Of a DNA stretch of 7,076 bases, positions 1-5,259 are shown piece after piece; position 1 is the stretch's first letter, and each line of letters opens with the position of its first letter. The notes beneath the pieces were generated by a model. It was not told the origin of the DNA, ran no database searches, and was given only the letters and a program-made list of their open reading frames with translations. A program made the translations under genes and the position numbers. Location of the stretch: assembly GCA_013372875.1 (NCBI GenBank), contig JABXIW010000169.1, positions 1 to 7,076 of the forward strand. Direction: 5' to 3'. The stretch is from Gammaproteobacteria bacterium. Its GTDB lineage: Bacteria; Pseudomonadota; Gammaproteobacteria; Enterobacterales; Kangiellaceae.

Positions 1-13
1 ATTCAGCCTGAAT
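1..13. repeat. Perfect 6-bp inverted repeat at left edge
   Basis: ATTCAG and CTGAAT flank a single C. The repeat lies just beyond the stop codon of the leftward operon (stop at 34-36), where a transcription terminator could sit. No T-run following it on the minus strand is visible inside the window, so terminator function is not supported. Confidence 0.4.
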
Positions 14-14
14 A

Positions 15-30
15 ATGACATTTTGTAGGT
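15..30 (-). promoter_or_regulatory. Iteron-like site at left edge (outlier)
   Basis: ATGACATTTTGTAGGT matches the reverse complement of the rep-operator iteron (ATGACATATTTTAGGT) at 14 of 16 positions. It lies immediately left of the last gene of the minus-strand operon, far from the main iteron array if the molecule is linear. A second ACCTAAA core follows at 42-48, but the rest of that site does not match. Binding by the plasmid initiator is inferred from similarity only. Confidence 0.4.
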
Positions 31-33
31 CAT

Positions 34-552
34 TTAAATCAACCTAAATCGGTTGGTCTTCCACTCCAAGGCGTCTATTAAACCTTGCTCATACATTCCG
101 GCCCAATCGTAAAAGAACGGCGCAAATCCTTGCTCGCCTGTGATATGAGAAAGGGCAATGCAAACTATCACTACTCCAGCAGATATTGCGTATTCCACTG
201 GGTCACCGGTTCTAAACCGCCCACCAAATAGATGAAAGCGTCTGTCACTGTATGGGGAAAAAGGCACCCCTGAAACTGTCATGGCATCCGTGAGTATGTG
301 GCTAACGCCTCCCCAGGCAAAAGCCATCCCAATCCCTTGATAGTCCCAAACCAAGGTAAAAACCAAGGCAACAATCAGCCAGTGGGTAAAAATGTGGGTT
401 GGCCCGCGATGTTTAATTCTTCGGCCTAGGCCCTTAGCCACAAACTCCATCCAATCCGGCGCGGTCGCACCGGCCACACAAATAGGCACATGAGGAGGGG
501 AAACCACAGCACAAATAGCTCCTGCAATCAAACCGTGGTTCAGCCACTTCAT
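34..552 (-). CDS. YdjM-family membrane-bound metal-dependent hydrolase (DUF457-type)
   Basis: This 172-residue integral membrane protein has the residue pattern of the YdjM/DUF457 family. It shows an early His (H6), an APDW segment with D33, an HRGPTH motif at 48-53 followed by H57, then GGVSHILTDA with H85 and D89, and a GVPFSP segment near 95-100. The conserved His and Asp residues are thought to bind metal. E. coli YdjM is an SOS-regulated inner membrane protein, but its substrate is not established. Hydrophobic segments lie roughly at 8-30, 57-69, 73-88 and 122-137. The ATG overlaps the stop of the preceding gene by 4 bp (ATGA), so translation is coupled to that gene. No LexA box was recognised upstream of the operon. 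The family assignment is good. The reaction and the role in this operon are unknown. Confidence 0.85.
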   Translation of the reverse strand: MKWLNHGLIAGAICAVVSPPHVPICVAGATAPDWMEFVAKGLGRRIKHRGPTHIFTHWLIVALVFTLVWDYQGIGMAFAWGGVSHILTDAMTVSGVPFSPYSDRRFHLFGGRFRTGDPVEYAISAGVVIVCIALSHITGEQGFAPFFYDWAGMYEQGLIDALEWKTNRFRLI

Positions 553-1298
553 TGAGTAACCTCCGGCTTGGAATGAGGCGGGAGGTAGGCCAGTTTTTGC
601 AAATACTGGTTCACGCTGTCGCTGTACGAGCTCTCACACAACGCAACTAATGCCAATCGGTGCTCTACAATTTTCGCTTCATGGGCTAAAACGTCTCGAT
701 GCGAGCTCGCGACTTTTTCAAGTAGTGCCACTTGTTCGTTCACGTTCGCCACACCTTGGGCAACCCGCTGCTGTGAACGAGCTTCAAGTGATAGGTAGAG
801 TCCCATCAACCGGTAAGCGTAGTTTCTGTCAGCCAATGCTTGGGTAAAGGAAGCGACTGACGTCGCTGTGGCGGTTCGACGTTGGTATTCCCATTGCCTC
901 TCGCGAGATTGTTCTGTAGTAGAGTAGAGCGGCATTTTTCCCACTATCCCGACATAGTGTTCTGAGATCTCCGGCCAATCATCGCTGTTGTATTCATCTA
1001 GGTTGGTACGCATTCCAGCCACTAGGTTTAAATCGAGTTTGAATTTGCTCTTTTCTGGGTAACAGTTGAGTACGGTTTGAAAGATGGCATCTGGATCAAT
1101 CTTAGGTGCAGGTTTTAACGCAGGAGTAGGGGTATTGTAATGGGGGGCATCCCCCTTCAATGTTGGCAATTCGAATGGCTTTATCTCTGGAGGTTGTGCA
1201 GAGGGTTCATCCCATGGTGTAGCAATGCCCCAATCATTGGCATAAGCCGCTGAGTAGAGCAGGGGACACAGCATTAAAAGGCGATACTTAATCTGCAC
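549..1298 (-). CDS. Exported helical protein of unknown function
   Basis: I do not recognise the family. From the GTG at 1298 the product is 249 residues. It opens with a classical signal peptide: positive residues K4 and R6, a hydrophobic stretch at about 7-19, and a predicted cut after A20 in AYA-ND. The mature N-terminus (about 27-69) is proline-rich and probably extended. A long, charged, Ala/Gln/Glu-rich segment from about 112 to 212 is probably helical or coiled-coil. Two cysteines in the mature part (C79 and C221) bracket it and could form a disulfide. An upstream ATG at 1340 would lengthen the protein by 14 residues, but it would bury the signal peptide and lacks a comparable ribosome site. 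The gene overlaps the ATPase gene by 11 bp and the next gene by 4 bp. The likely location is the periplasm, perhaps working with the membrane-anchored ATPase. The ORF is secure and the function is not. Confidence 0.8.
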   Translation of the reverse strand: MQIKYRLLMLCPLLYSAAYANDWGIATPWDEPSAQPPEIKPFELPTLKGDAPHYNTPTPALKPAPKIDPDAIFQTVLNCYPEKSKFKLDLNLVAGMRTNLDEYNSDDWPEISEHYVGIVGKMPLYSTTEQSRERQWEYQRRTATATSVASFTQALADRNYAYRLMGLYLSLEARSQQRVAQGVANVNEQVALLEKVASSHRDVLAHEAKIVEHRLALVALCESSYSDSVNQYLQKLAYLPPHSKPEVTQ

Positions 1299-2010
1299 GC
1301 GTCGACCTCCGTCCGCTACCAAGCATTTGTAAGCCGCCAATCACAGCGCCCGCTTCCCAAGCGCCAGCAACCACACATAGTGCAACCATAAACCAAACCA
1401 GCGCTTTGGTCGTGTCGTAACTCACGTCACTTTCTAGGTTGATACGCTGAGGTTCGCGCCGTTCGACAATCGGACGAATAGAAGGAGGGAGACGTCCTTC
1501 TTCGCTACAAGTCATCAGCCACAGCTTGGCAGACATAAGGCACTTACGTGCGATTTGTGCTTTGCGCCCTGTTAACTTGTGCGCATCGTCGATAAAGAGT
1601 AAGGATTGGGTTTCAATTAAATAGTCAGCCAATAGGTCGGCCTTGAGCTGTAAGTTGAGTCTGCTCCATGGTGTGTAAGTTACATCCTCTTCCTGCCTCT
1701 CTTGGTACCACTTGTCTATCCCTTTCACTTCCACCCAGCTTGAGAGTGGCATTAGCCCCTCAAGTAAAACAGGCTGCGTTTTTTTCCCCCAGATTTCATG
1801 TCGATTATCTTTCAGGCGCATGAGCCAACGACTCTTCCCCGAATCATGCGCGCCGGTGATCAACTGACACTGTTTCCGACGCAAGCTGGTCTCTTTGCGA
1901 TCACGGCTCGGCGCAAAGCGACGCGGTGAGTCCACAATAAGCGGAGTTACGTAGCGCGTACCATCTCGGCGTACTCGATTGTGATCGGTTCTTAGTTTCA
2001 AAAATCGCAT
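1288..2010 (-). CDS. P-loop ATPase with C-terminal membrane segment
   Basis: The 240-residue product has a very basic N-terminus (about 1-47). A Walker A motif GAHDSGKS at 53-60 and a Walker B motif LLFIDDAH at 137-144 follow. A sensor-1-like strand (LWLMTCSEE, 163-171) comes next. This layout fits an AAA+/TniB/ExeA-like NTPase fold. A single hydrophobic segment at about 203-227 follows, with a short basic tail, so the ATPase is probably anchored in the inner membrane with its catalytic part in the cytoplasm. Zot/pI assembly ATPases of filamentous phages also join a P-loop domain to a membrane segment, but they are longer with a sizeable far-side domain, and nothing else here looks like a filamentous phage. 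ATG 2010 is preceded by GGAG with a 4-nt spacer. This is the first gene of the operon and overlaps the next by 11 bp. The ATPase call is firm and the specific family is not. Confidence 0.78.
   Translation of the reverse strand: MRFLKLRTDHNRVRRDGTRYVTPLIVDSPRRFAPSRDRKETSLRRKQCQLITGAHDSGKSRWLMRLKDNRHEIWGKKTQPVLLEGLMPLSSWVEVKGIDKWYQERQEEDVTYTPWSRLNLQLKADLLADYLIETQSLLFIDDAHKLTGRKAQIARKCLMSAKLWLMTCSEEGRLPPSIRPIVERREPQRINLESDVSYDTTKALVWFMVALCVVAGAWEAGAVIGGLQMLGSGRRSTRAD
1305..1310 (-). promoter_or_regulatory. Shine-Dalgarno GGAGGT that decides a GTG start
   Basis: On the minus strand GGAGGT lies 6 nt before the GTG at 1298-1296. This is a near-perfect ribosome site at ideal distance. It supports the GTG start, which puts a clean signal peptide at the N-terminus of the exported protein, over the ATG at 1340. 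The site lies inside the 3' end of the upstream ATPase gene. Confidence 0.75.
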
Positions 2011-2142
2011 TGTGCTCCATCCTTACTCCGACAGAATACGAACTCATCAAAGCAATTAAAGAGTAAGCAAATAGCTTGCGTGCGACCCATAATGAAAATG
2101 TAACTACGTTGTTTATCGTCTCAAAAGTAATCCAGTTTAAAT

Positions 2143-2157
2143 GGGGGGGGAGGGGGG
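2143..2157 (+). repeat. G8-A-G6 run
   Basis: Fourteen G residues are interrupted by one A, in an otherwise ordinary noncoding stretch. Such runs can slip during replication, can form four-stranded G structures, and are also common sites of sequencing length error. Confidence 0.9.
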
Positions 2158-2321
2158 CAAGGCTCCGCTGTTAAATTCGCGCAGTGCAGAAAATTTTTAG
2201 CCGAAGGTAAGGGGTAAACAATCGATTACAGAACATGATGAAAGATTACTGTATAGGGTGAGTGATATTAACGACCGTATTTTTCGCGCACAAAGGGTCT
2301 ATGACGGGGCTGGGTGATGCC

Positions 2322-2339
2322 ATGTTAAAGCGTTAACAT
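2322..2339. repeat. Inverted repeat ATGTTAA/TTAACAT
   Basis: Perfect 7-bp arms surround a 4-nt AGCG centre. It can form a small hairpin or be a protein-binding site. It has no T-run, so it is not a terminator. Confidence 0.6.
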
Positions 2340-2412
2340 CAACCCTGCTTTCCATCAAAGATAAATAGTATGTTGGTTCTTCTTCGTGATGTTTTATCAG
2401 GTGCGCACTTTC

Positions 2413-2446
2413 TGTGACAGATTAGTTAGGGCTGGGCCTAGTCACA
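2413..2446. repeat. Interrupted dyad TGTGAC...TAGG/CCTA-GTCACA
   Basis: The right arm CCTAGTCACA (2437-2446) is continuous. The left arm is split into TGTGAC (2413-2418) and TAGG (2427-2430) by 8 nt. As single strand it would fold into a hairpin with a one-sided bulge. Function unknown. Confidence 0.4.
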
Positions 2447-2493
2447 CGGCTCGCCACACCGCTGCAGGTCGAGGCGTTACTCTCTCCCGTTTC

Positions 2494-2531
2494 CTGTTCT
2501 GGTTTGTGTAACGACTTAACCAACCTAACAG
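2494..2531. repeat. Nested dyad CTGTT-GGTT/AACC-AACAG
   Basis: CTGTT (2494-2498) pairs with AACAG (2527-2531), and inside that GGTT (2501-2504) pairs with AACC (2518-2521). Small internal bulges separate the two stems. This is one of a cluster of foldable elements between 2413 and 2591. Confidence 0.4.
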
Positions 2532-2560
2532 ACAGGCATATCACCATAAAACCTGTTTAT

Positions 2561-2591
2561 TGATTGTTCATACCACACCATTGAGCAATCA
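2561..2591. repeat. 10-bp inverted repeat with one mismatch
   Basis: TGATTGTTCA (2561-2570) and TGAGCAATCA (2582-2591) are inverted copies with one mismatch, which would be a G-T pair in RNA. They are separated by 11 nt. It is the strongest dyad in the intergenic region and could be part of a transfer origin, a partition site or an RNA hairpin. No T-run follows. Confidence 0.55.
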
Positions 2592-2716
2592 CGTCCCCCG
2601 TAGACGACATCACGTTGTCACTTACTCTTTTTGCAACCAAGCAAGCTTGATCCCCTCCCACTTATTTCACGTCGCTGGCGTTTTTCATCTGCAACGACAG
2701 AGAGAGTAAGTTCCTC

Positions 2717-2728
2717 AGCTTTAAAGCT
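2717..2728. repeat. 12-bp perfect palindrome AGCTTTAAAGCT
   Basis: A perfect 12-bp palindrome with no spacer, so it suits a dimeric protein site rather than a hairpin. It lies 225 bp before the rep start codon. Possibly chance. Confidence 0.4.
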
Positions 2729-2813
2729 TCTCGTTAGCAATCCTCCTAAAAAATTCAAACGCAAGAAGGTATAACGAGATTTGAACGTGCTACAGATTCA
2801 GAAGAGAGTATCC

Positions 2814-2829
2814 GATCAAGGTTTTGATC
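2814..2829. repeat. Inverted repeat GATCAA-GGTT-TTGATC upstream of rep
   Basis: Perfect 6-bp arms, each carrying a Dam site, lie about 125 bp before the rep start. A third Dam site follows in the palindrome ATGATCAT (2840-2847). It is a plausible regulator or methylation-sensitive site for rep expression, but this is inference from position. Confidence 0.45.
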
Positions 2830-2867
2830 TTTGGCCATGATGATCATATCAATTACACACCACATTA

Positions 2868-2936
2868 ATGACATCATTTAGGTAATTAGACTTCCACTAC
2901 ACCTAAAATATGTCATAATTACCTAGATTATGTTAT
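2868..2936. promoter_or_regulatory. Rep operator: one reverse and two direct iterons
   Basis: A reverse iteron ATGACATCATTTAGGT (2868-2883) and a direct iteron ACCTAAAATATGTCAT (2901-2916) form an inverted pair with a 17-bp spacer. A weaker direct copy ACCTAGATTATGTTAT (2921-2936) follows. The direct copy at 2901 is identical to the first iteron of the origin array at 4218. The candidate -10 CATAAT (2914-2919) overlaps it. In Rep_3 plasmids such operator copies let initiator dimers repress their own gene, and that is the likely role here. The exact promoter is uncertain because no good -35 is seen. Confidence 0.72.
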
Positions 2937-2952
2937 TTAAAGGGATCGTGGG

Positions 2953-4029
2953 ATGAGTGATGAAGAGTACTTTTACCCAGTCGTAAGTGATAACTTACCG
3001 AAACATATAAAGAAAGGTCATCAACTGGTATTTAGTCGCCAGGATCTCTCTGCTCGAGAAGCAGATATGTTTGCATTGATGATTGCACATATGAAAGCGA
3101 ACGACTGGGAGCGCAGTACCCCTCATTATGAGTTCACGTCACATCAGCTATCTGAGTGGTTAGGTGTAGAGTCTAAGCATATCGGGAGTAATTTAAGCCC
3201 GGTAGCTAACCGTCTTGCGAGCCGAAAAATCGGTATAAAAATAGAAACCGGCAAAGGGGATATTGAATTCGACTACCGTCCGCTTTTCAAACACATAGCA
3301 TACAAAAATGGCACCCTGACAATGGTGCCTAATGACATGCTCAAATCTGAATACATCGAGTACAACCAGGGCTTTGCACTCATTAACACTCGCAATTTCT
3401 TTGATGTAAAAAAAGAGTATTCAAAACGCCTCTACGAATTACTTAGCCGATTTAAAGACAAAGGCTTTGAAATGCATCAACAGAAGCTTGATGAGTTAAA
3501 AGGGGTCTTTGGACTTCTCGATGAGGCCGGCAAACTCAAGAAAGACAAAAGCTCATTCAAAAATAACAGTGTATTCATGAAACGCTGTATTCGAGAGAGC
3601 ATCAAAGAGCTTACTGAGCACCCTCAAATCAGAAAAGAACTGCTGTTCTTGGAAGGCGAAAATGGGGAGAAGGGTTTTGAGGTAATTAAAAAAGGTCGAA
3701 CTATCACCGGTATCAAGTTCCTGTTCCGCTGGATAAAACTTGGCACGATTGAAGAGCTAAACCAACACGATGCGTTAAAAACCATTCGAGAGCTAGAGCT
3801 AAAACGCCTACAAGACAAGATAAAGCTGACAGAGGCCGAGCTTGAAGCGTTGGCCATTGCTTACCGCTATATCGGCAAAGAGCAGCATGCTCTGAAGGTA
3901 GAAGAAAGTCTCTCTAAGCGACACTTAAACCGAGAACCAGAAATTGATAATGGCCATCAAAGCGAGGTTGACTCGCTCCTAGATAAAATCGATACCTTAT
4001 CTGAGATTAGTGATAACCCTGATTACTAG
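2953..4029 (+). CDS. Plasmid replication initiator, RepB/Rep_3 family
   Basis: The 358-residue product is typical in length for Rep_3-superfamily initiators (often 250-360). Two winged-helix domains bind iterons in this family. The first spans about 22-135, beginning KGHQLVFSRQDLS. The second spans about 140-265 and contains the hallmark YSKRLYELLSRFK at 156-168 and the closing GIKFLFRW at 253-260. A charged, probably coiled-coil extension follows at about 270-325, then an acidic tail. The start ATG 2953 has AGGG 8 nt upstream. The gene is preceded by iterons that fit autorepression, and the first downstream reverse iteron begins at the base after its stop codon. Initiators of this type open the origin with host DnaA and load the helicase. 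The family is confident. The incompatibility group cannot be told from sequence alone. Confidence 0.93.
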   Translation: MSDEEYFYPVVSDNLPKHIKKGHQLVFSRQDLSAREADMFALMIAHMKANDWERSTPHYEFTSHQLSEWLGVESKHIGSNLSPVANRLASRKIGIKIETGKGDIEFDYRPLFKHIAYKNGTLTMVPNDMLKSEYIEYNQGFALINTRNFFDVKKEYSKRLYELLSRFKDKGFEMHQQKLDELKGVFGLLDEAGKLKKDKSSFKNNSVFMKRCIRESIKELTEHPQIRKELLFLEGENGEKGFEVIKKGRTITGIKFLFRWIKLGTIEELNQHDALKTIRELELKRLQDKIKLTEAELEALAIAYRYIGKEQHALKVEESLSKRHLNREPEIDNGHQSEVDSLLDKIDTLSEISDNPDY

Positions 4030-4045
4030 ATGACACATATTAGGT
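4030..4045 (-). repeat. Reverse iteron directly after rep stop
   Basis: ATGACACATATTAGGT reads ACCTAATATGTGTCAT on the minus strand, matching the consensus ACCTAAAATRTGTCAT at all but one or two positions. It starts at the base after the TAG of rep. It is one of the inverted sites between the gene and the main array. Confidence 0.75.
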
Positions 4046-4091
4046 GAGACAATCCCGTTACTGACAAAAATCAGGTCTCCTACTGTGATAA

Positions 4092-4140
4092 ATGACACAT
4101 TTTAGGTGTTTTCGATGATGTAAGACCTAAAATGTGTCGC
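4092..4140. repeat. Inverted iteron pair with 17-bp spacer
   Basis: Reverse copy ATGACACATTTTAGGT (4092-4107) and direct copy ACCTAAAATGTGTCGC (4125-4140) share 14-bp perfect inverted arms (4094-4107 and 4125-4138). The spacer is 17 bp, the same as in the operator upstream of rep. The arms could bind initiator as an inverted pair, or fold as a hairpin in rep mRNA. Confidence 0.8.
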
Positions 4141-4217
4141 ATTAGAAGATACCTAATCAAGATCACTGTGAATAAAGGGCGGAGACACCTGATATTCGTT
4201 ATTTTAGCCTGTAACCT

Positions 4218-4363
4218 ACCTAAAATATGTCATCTATAAACCTTAAATACGATCATCAACACCTAAATTGTGTCAGGCGTCCACCTAGTAGATGATCATT
4301 AAGACCTAAAAAAAGATCATTAGCACCTAAATAGTGTTATCTATACACCTAAAAAGTGATCAA
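4218..4363 (+). repeat. Seven direct iterons on a 21/22-bp pitch
   Basis: Copies start at 4218, 4240, 4261, 4283, 4304, 4325 and 4347, so steps are 22, 21, 22, 21, 21 and 22 bp, about two helical turns. All begin ACCT. Two forms occur. A 16-bp form with a GTCAT-like end is found at 4218, 4261 and 4325. A 17-bp form with GATCAT or GATCAA is found at 4240, 4283, 4304 and 4347. The gap to the next copy is 6 bp after the short form and 4 bp after the long form, which keeps the left edges in phase. These are the origin binding sites of the initiator. Confidence 0.9.
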
Positions 4364-4371
4364 AACGGGCA

Positions 4372-4552
4372 ATTAAGTTCTTTTTATTCAGTAGCTTACA
4401 ACACCTATAGATCTAATAGTTCTCATAGTGTTTATAGTTTTAAATAGAAGATATAGATCTTTATAGCTAATGTGGATAACTGGAAAATCAAAGATTTACA
4501 CAGTTACCCTCATTAGAAACAGTTTCATTTCTTTCTTTTTATTATTTTCTAA
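4372..4552. other. AT-rich unwinding region of the origin
   Basis: A strongly AT-rich stretch follows the iteron array, with a TATAGATCT direct repeat (4406-4414 and 4452-4460) and T-runs at 4531-4549. Position next to iterons and a DnaA box fits the DNA unwinding element of a theta origin. A degenerate ACCTATAGATCT-type half site lies at 4403. Confidence 0.65.
4471..4479 (-). promoter_or_regulatory. DnaA box (perfect)
   Basis: TGTGGATAA is the reverse complement of TTATCCACA, the highest-affinity DnaA consensus. A weaker candidate, ATTTACACA, lies at 4494-4502. Host DnaA is normally needed with Rep_3 initiators to open the origin. Confidence 0.85.
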
Positions 4553-4568
4553 CTGTCACAATCTAGGT
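4553..4568 (-). promoter_or_regulatory. Outlying reverse iteron-like site before resolvase 1
   Basis: CTGTCACAATCTAGGT reads ACCTAGATTGTGACAG on the minus strand and matches the iteron consensus at 12 of 16 positions. Its first half resembles the third operator copy at 2921. It closes the AT-rich region on the far side from the array and lies just upstream of the resolvase promoter. Initiator binding is inferred. Confidence 0.35.
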
Positions 4569-4596
4569 GATCGATATCAAAAATAAGGTCAAGGCT

Positions 4597-4605
4597 TGCT
4601 ATAAG
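4597..4605 (+). promoter_or_regulatory. Candidate extended -10 promoter of resolvase 1
   Basis: TGCTATAAG gives the extended -10 pattern TG-N-TATAAG, about 30 bp before the start codon. No good -35 is seen at 16-18 bp, which extended -10 promoters can tolerate. A small dyad TCATC-ATTTA-GATGA (4610-4624) in the leader touches the AGGA ribosome site (4624-4627). Confidence 0.45.
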
Positions 4606-4635
4606 TACTTCATCATTTAGATGAGGATTTGATCA

Positions 4636-5259
4636 ATGCCACAATACGCCTACCTTCGAGTTTCTTCAGATAGCCAAGATGTAGCAAACCAGAAACATGG
4701 TATCTACGAGTATTGCAATCGTGTCGGAATAGTTAACTTATGCTTTATCGAAGATGTCGTTACAGGCAAGAAGAAATGGCATGAACGTAAACTTGGTGAA
4801 CTTATTGAAGGAATGGAGGTTGGTGACAAACTGATCTTTGCGGAGGTCAGTCGAATTGCGCGTTCTACACTTCAGGTTCTTGAAGTACTTGAGGTATGCA
4901 TGGCCAAGGGCATCGATGTCTACATCGCTAAACAGAACATGCAGCTAGATGGTTCCATGCAAGCAAAAATCACCGCAACGGTACTTGGTCTCGCAGCAGA
5001 GATAGAACGAGAGTTTATTTCAATGAGAACTAAAGAGGCTTTAGCTGCAAGAAAAAAAGCCGGTGTTACTCTTGGTAGGCCTAAAGGTGAGGCGGAAAAG
5101 CTGAAGCTCGACCCCAAAAGGGATCAAATTGAAAAATATCTAGGCATGGGGCTTGGGATTCGTCCTACAGCAAAGCTTATTGATGAAGCCCCAAGTACAT
5201 TACGAGATTACATCAAACGCAGAGGCTTAAGATCTATAACTGTCGCTGAAAGTGCTTAG
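4636..5259 (+). CDS. Serine recombinase (resolvase/invertase family) 1
   Basis: This 207-residue small serine recombinase begins YLRVSSDSQD, with catalytic Ser at position 10 and R8 beside it, as in Tn3/gamma-delta resolvases. The second catalytic pair lies in VSRIARST (R73, R76). E124-R125 mark the start of the long dimerisation helix (AEIEREFISMRTKEAL). A short C-terminal helix-turn-helix (about 163-195) binds the crossover site. The size fits resolvases and invertases (180-210), not large integrases. Next to an origin it most likely resolves plasmid multimers, but an inversion role cannot be excluded because no crossover site was recognised. ATG 4636 has AGGA 8 nt upstream. Its 3' end overlaps the convergent toxin gene by 26 bp. 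The active site is intact. Confidence 0.9.
   Translation: MPQYAYLRVSSDSQDVANQKHGIYEYCNRVGIVNLCFIEDVVTGKKKWHERKLGELIEGMEVGDKLIFAEVSRIARSTLQVLEVLEVCMAKGIDVYIAKQNMQLDGSMQAKITATVLGLAAEIEREFISMRTKEALAARKKAGVTLGRPKGEAEKLKLDPKRDQIEKYLGMGLGIRPTAKLIDEAPSTLRDYIKRRGLRSITVAESA

Larger units (their letters stand above)
2011..2952. other. 942-bp intergenic region between divergent operon and rep
   Basis: No gene with a plausible start and ribosome site was found. The region holds a G-run (2143-2157), several inverted repeats listed separately, a TTCGCGCA direct repeat (2176-2183 and 2283-2290), and a rep operator at its right end. The stretch around 2400-2520 is more GC-rich than its flanks. A region this long with many dyads could hold a transfer origin, a partition site or a regulatory RNA. 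I recognise none of these specifically. No convincing -35/-10 pair for the leftward operon was seen either. Confidence 0.6.
4030..4568. other. Replication origin region (oriV)
   Basis: Downstream of rep lie, in order, inverted iterons (4030-4140), a seven-copy direct iteron array (4218-4363), an AT-rich stretch (about 4372-4552) containing a perfect DnaA box, and one more reverse iteron-like site (4553-4568). Eight GATC sites fall between 4161 and 4569, well above chance. A degenerate site ACCTAATCAAGATCAC sits at 4151-4166, out of phase with the array. This is the standard layout of an iteron-controlled theta plasmid origin. No gene is present. Confidence 0.88.

Noticed and set aside
1288..2010. 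Zot/pI filamentous phage assembly protein
   Set aside because: The P-loop plus membrane segment is suggestive, but the protein is short, the part beyond the membrane is only a few residues, and no phage coat, replication or RstA-type genes accompany it.
2300..2350. Integron attC-like recombination site near GTTAAC motifs
   Set aside because: Only a small 7-bp dyad is present. The paired core-site arrangement of attC is missing, and there is no cassette or integrase.
2390..2512. Plus-strand 40-residue ORF (MFYQVRTFCD...)
   Set aside because: No ribosome site precedes the ATG, and it overlaps foldable dyads. It is likely chance in a locally GC-rich stretch.
4046..4082. Terminator after rep (GAGAC...CTGA/TCAG...GTCTC)
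   Set aside because: The stems are short and separated by a large one-sided bulge, and no T-run follows.
4218..4363. Reading the regular repeats as a CRISPR array
   Set aside because: Repeats are only 16-17 bp with 4-6 bp gaps, match sites in the rep operator and include inverted copies nearby. No cas gene is present. These are iterons.
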